Origin: Spirochaetales bacterium UBA1265
Lineage (GTDB): Bacteria; Spirochaetota; Spirochaetia; Sphaerochaetales; Sphaerochaetaceae
Direction: 5' to 3'
Assembly: GCA_002308475.1 (NCBI GenBank)
Contig: DBVL01000138.1
Coordinates: forward strand, 1 to 6,820
DNA length: 6,820 nt
The notes under the pieces were generated by a model. The model made no database searches and had not been told where the DNA came from. It saw only the letters and a list, made by a program, of their open reading frames with translations. The first letter of the stretch is position 1. Each line of letters begins with the position of its first letter. Below are positions 5,759-6,820 of this stretch, in pieces. The position numbers and the translations under genes are program-made.

Positions 5759-6820
5759 TTACATCTGATCAAGACGGTTCTTCTTTATGTTCTCTATCTC
5801 ATCCCTGAGAACAGCCGCCTTTTCAAACTCAAGGTTCTTGGCACACTCAAGCATCTGAGCTTCCAGCTCCTTGATGTATTTCTTTCTTTGGTTTGAATCC
5901 AGAAGATTGTAGGATGCTCGGCGTATTTTTATATCAGCCTTACCGTCAAGAACCTCTTCTTCCCTATCACGTTCAAGAATATCCTCAACAGCCTTTTTGA
6001 TTGTCTGGGGAGTAATATGGTGCTCAGCGTTGTATTTCATCTGCACTGCACGCCGGTGGGAGGTCTCTTCTATGGTCTCACGCATGGCATCGCTGACTCT
6101 GTCAGCATACATTATCACACGCCCGTCTGCGTTTCGTGCGGCTCTTCCAGCTGTCTGGATCAGAGATGTTGTGCTTCTCAAAAAACCTATCTTATCCGCA
6201 TCCAGAATGGCTACAAGGGCAACTTCCGGCAAGTCCAGCCCCTCTCTGAGGAGATTTATTCCAACAAGGACGTCAAAGGCCCCCATTCTCAGGTCTCTGA
6301 GTATCTCAACACGTTCTATGGTCTCTATGTCTGAGTGCAGATACCTCACCTTCACACCCCTGGAGGCAAAGAAGTCAGAAATCTCCTCAGCCATACGTTT
6401 TGTCAGAGTTGTGACCAGAACTCTCTCCTCTTTGGCTTTACACTTTTTTATCTCTCCGAACAAATCCTCTATCTGCCCTTCTGAAGGACGGACTGAGATT
6501 TCCGGGTCAAGAAGACCTGTAGGCCTTATTATCTGTTCAACTATGCGGGCAGAAACCCTCTTCTCTTCCTTTCCTGGTGTGGCAGAGACGAAGATTCTTT
6601 GTCCTGTGACCTTATCAAACTCTTCATACTTAAGGGGCCTGTTGTCCAGTGCTGAGGGAAGACGGAAGCCGTAGTTCACCAGGTTCTCTTTCCTGCTACG
6701 GTCCCCTTCATACATGGCTCCAACCTGTGGAAGAGTGACATGACTCTCATCTATAAATGTCAAAAAGTCAGGCTGAAAGTAATCCAGAAGAACTGCCGGC
6801 CTTTCTCCGGGAGCCCTGTT
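5759..6820 (-). CDS. uvrB: Excinuclease ABC subunit B (UvrB), C-terminal part; 5' end outside the window
   Basis: This is the last 353 residues of UvrB, the damage-verifying helicase of nucleotide excision repair, which is loaded by UvrA and recruits UvrC. The frame is open to the window edge. Visible parts in order: [17 protein letters not shown] (Walker B), [83 protein letters not shown] (motif V), and [16 protein letters not shown] (motif VI, with the arginines needed for ATP hydrolysis). The C-terminal UVR helix pair, [18 protein letters not shown], contacts UvrC. The true start is upstream; a TTG at 6763 in the middle of a conserved block is not a start. It converges on the Res-like gene with only 2 bp between the stop codons. 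It looks intact and belongs to the host chromosome rather than the R-M island. Confidence 0.97.
   Translation of the reverse strand, partial: NRAPGERPAVLLDYFQPDFLTFIDESHVTLPQVGAMYEGDRSRKENLVNYGFRLPSALDNRPLKYEEFDKVTGQRIFVSATPGKEEKRVSARIVEQIIRPTGLLDPEISVRPSEGQIEDLFGEIKKCKAKEERVLVTTLTKRMAEEISDFFASRGVKVRYLHSDIETIERVEILRDLRMGAFDVLVGINLLREGLDLPEVALVAILDADKIGFLRSTTSLIQTAGRAARNADGRVIMYADRVSDAMRETIEETSHRRAVQMKYNAEHHITPQTIKKAVEDILERDREEEVLDGKADIKIRRASYNLLDSNQRKKYIKELEAQMLECAKNLEFEKAAVLRDEIENIKKNRLDQM

Noticed and set aside
5997..6674. Long + strand open frame opposite uvrB (225 codons).
   Set aside because: It is an antisense shadow of a highly conserved uvrB coding sequence, with low-complexity Ser/Arg-rich composition and no ribosome site.

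Overview
The window carries a complete, compact restriction-modification (R-M) island of about 5.5 kb. It sits between two ordinary chromosomal genes. At the left edge (1-117, + strand) is the last transmembrane helix and tail of what looks like a sulfate/molybdate-type ABC transporter permease. At the right edge (5759-6820, - strand) is the C-terminal half of the excision-repair helicase subunit UvrB, open at the window edge. No gene-free stretch exceeds 300 bases.

The island has two arms that diverge from a 90-bp control region (456-545). Leftward is a 78-residue single-domain helix-turn-helix protein with the size and layout of R-M controller (C) proteins. Rightward is a tightly coupled three-gene operon: a 220-aa methyltransferase-like protein (546-1208), a 518-aa Eco57I-type adenine methyltransferase with NPPY (1193-2749), and a 1004-aa GIY-YIG nuclease/SF2 helicase fusion (2742-5756). 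The genes overlap by 16 and 8 bp, and the two internal starts have strong Shine-Dalgarno sequences. Neither divergent start next to the control region has a clear one.

The control region holds a repeated near-palindrome of the form ATAAGC-N4-GCTTAT. Two copies (491-506 and 532-547) lie 41 bp apart, about four helical turns, with a further half-site at 476-481. The second copy runs into the ATG of the first methyltransferase gene. This is the best candidate for a controller-protein operator, with C repressing or balancing both arms.

The two methyltransferase proteins align in their N-termini in nearly the same register (EVFT near residue 23, motif I at residues 49-60). They appear to have decayed in complementary ways. 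The small one keeps canonical SAM-binding motifs I-III but has no NPPY. The large one has NPPY but a degraded motif I and no obvious motif II acid. This suggests one heteromeric enzyme that guides the nuclease-helicase, in the manner of type III or type ISP systems. I believe these three protein families occur together in other bacteria, so the novelty probably lies in the regulation, the split active site and the accessory domains rather than in the gene set as such.

Host: GC looks to be in the low-to-mid forties, and GGAGG-type ribosome binding sites are used. UvrB and the permease are standard bacterial-type housekeeping genes. The phylum cannot be settled by eye. The UvrB stretch around ADKIGFLRS gives a weak spirochaete-like impression, and a UvrB-bearing archaeon is not formally excluded.
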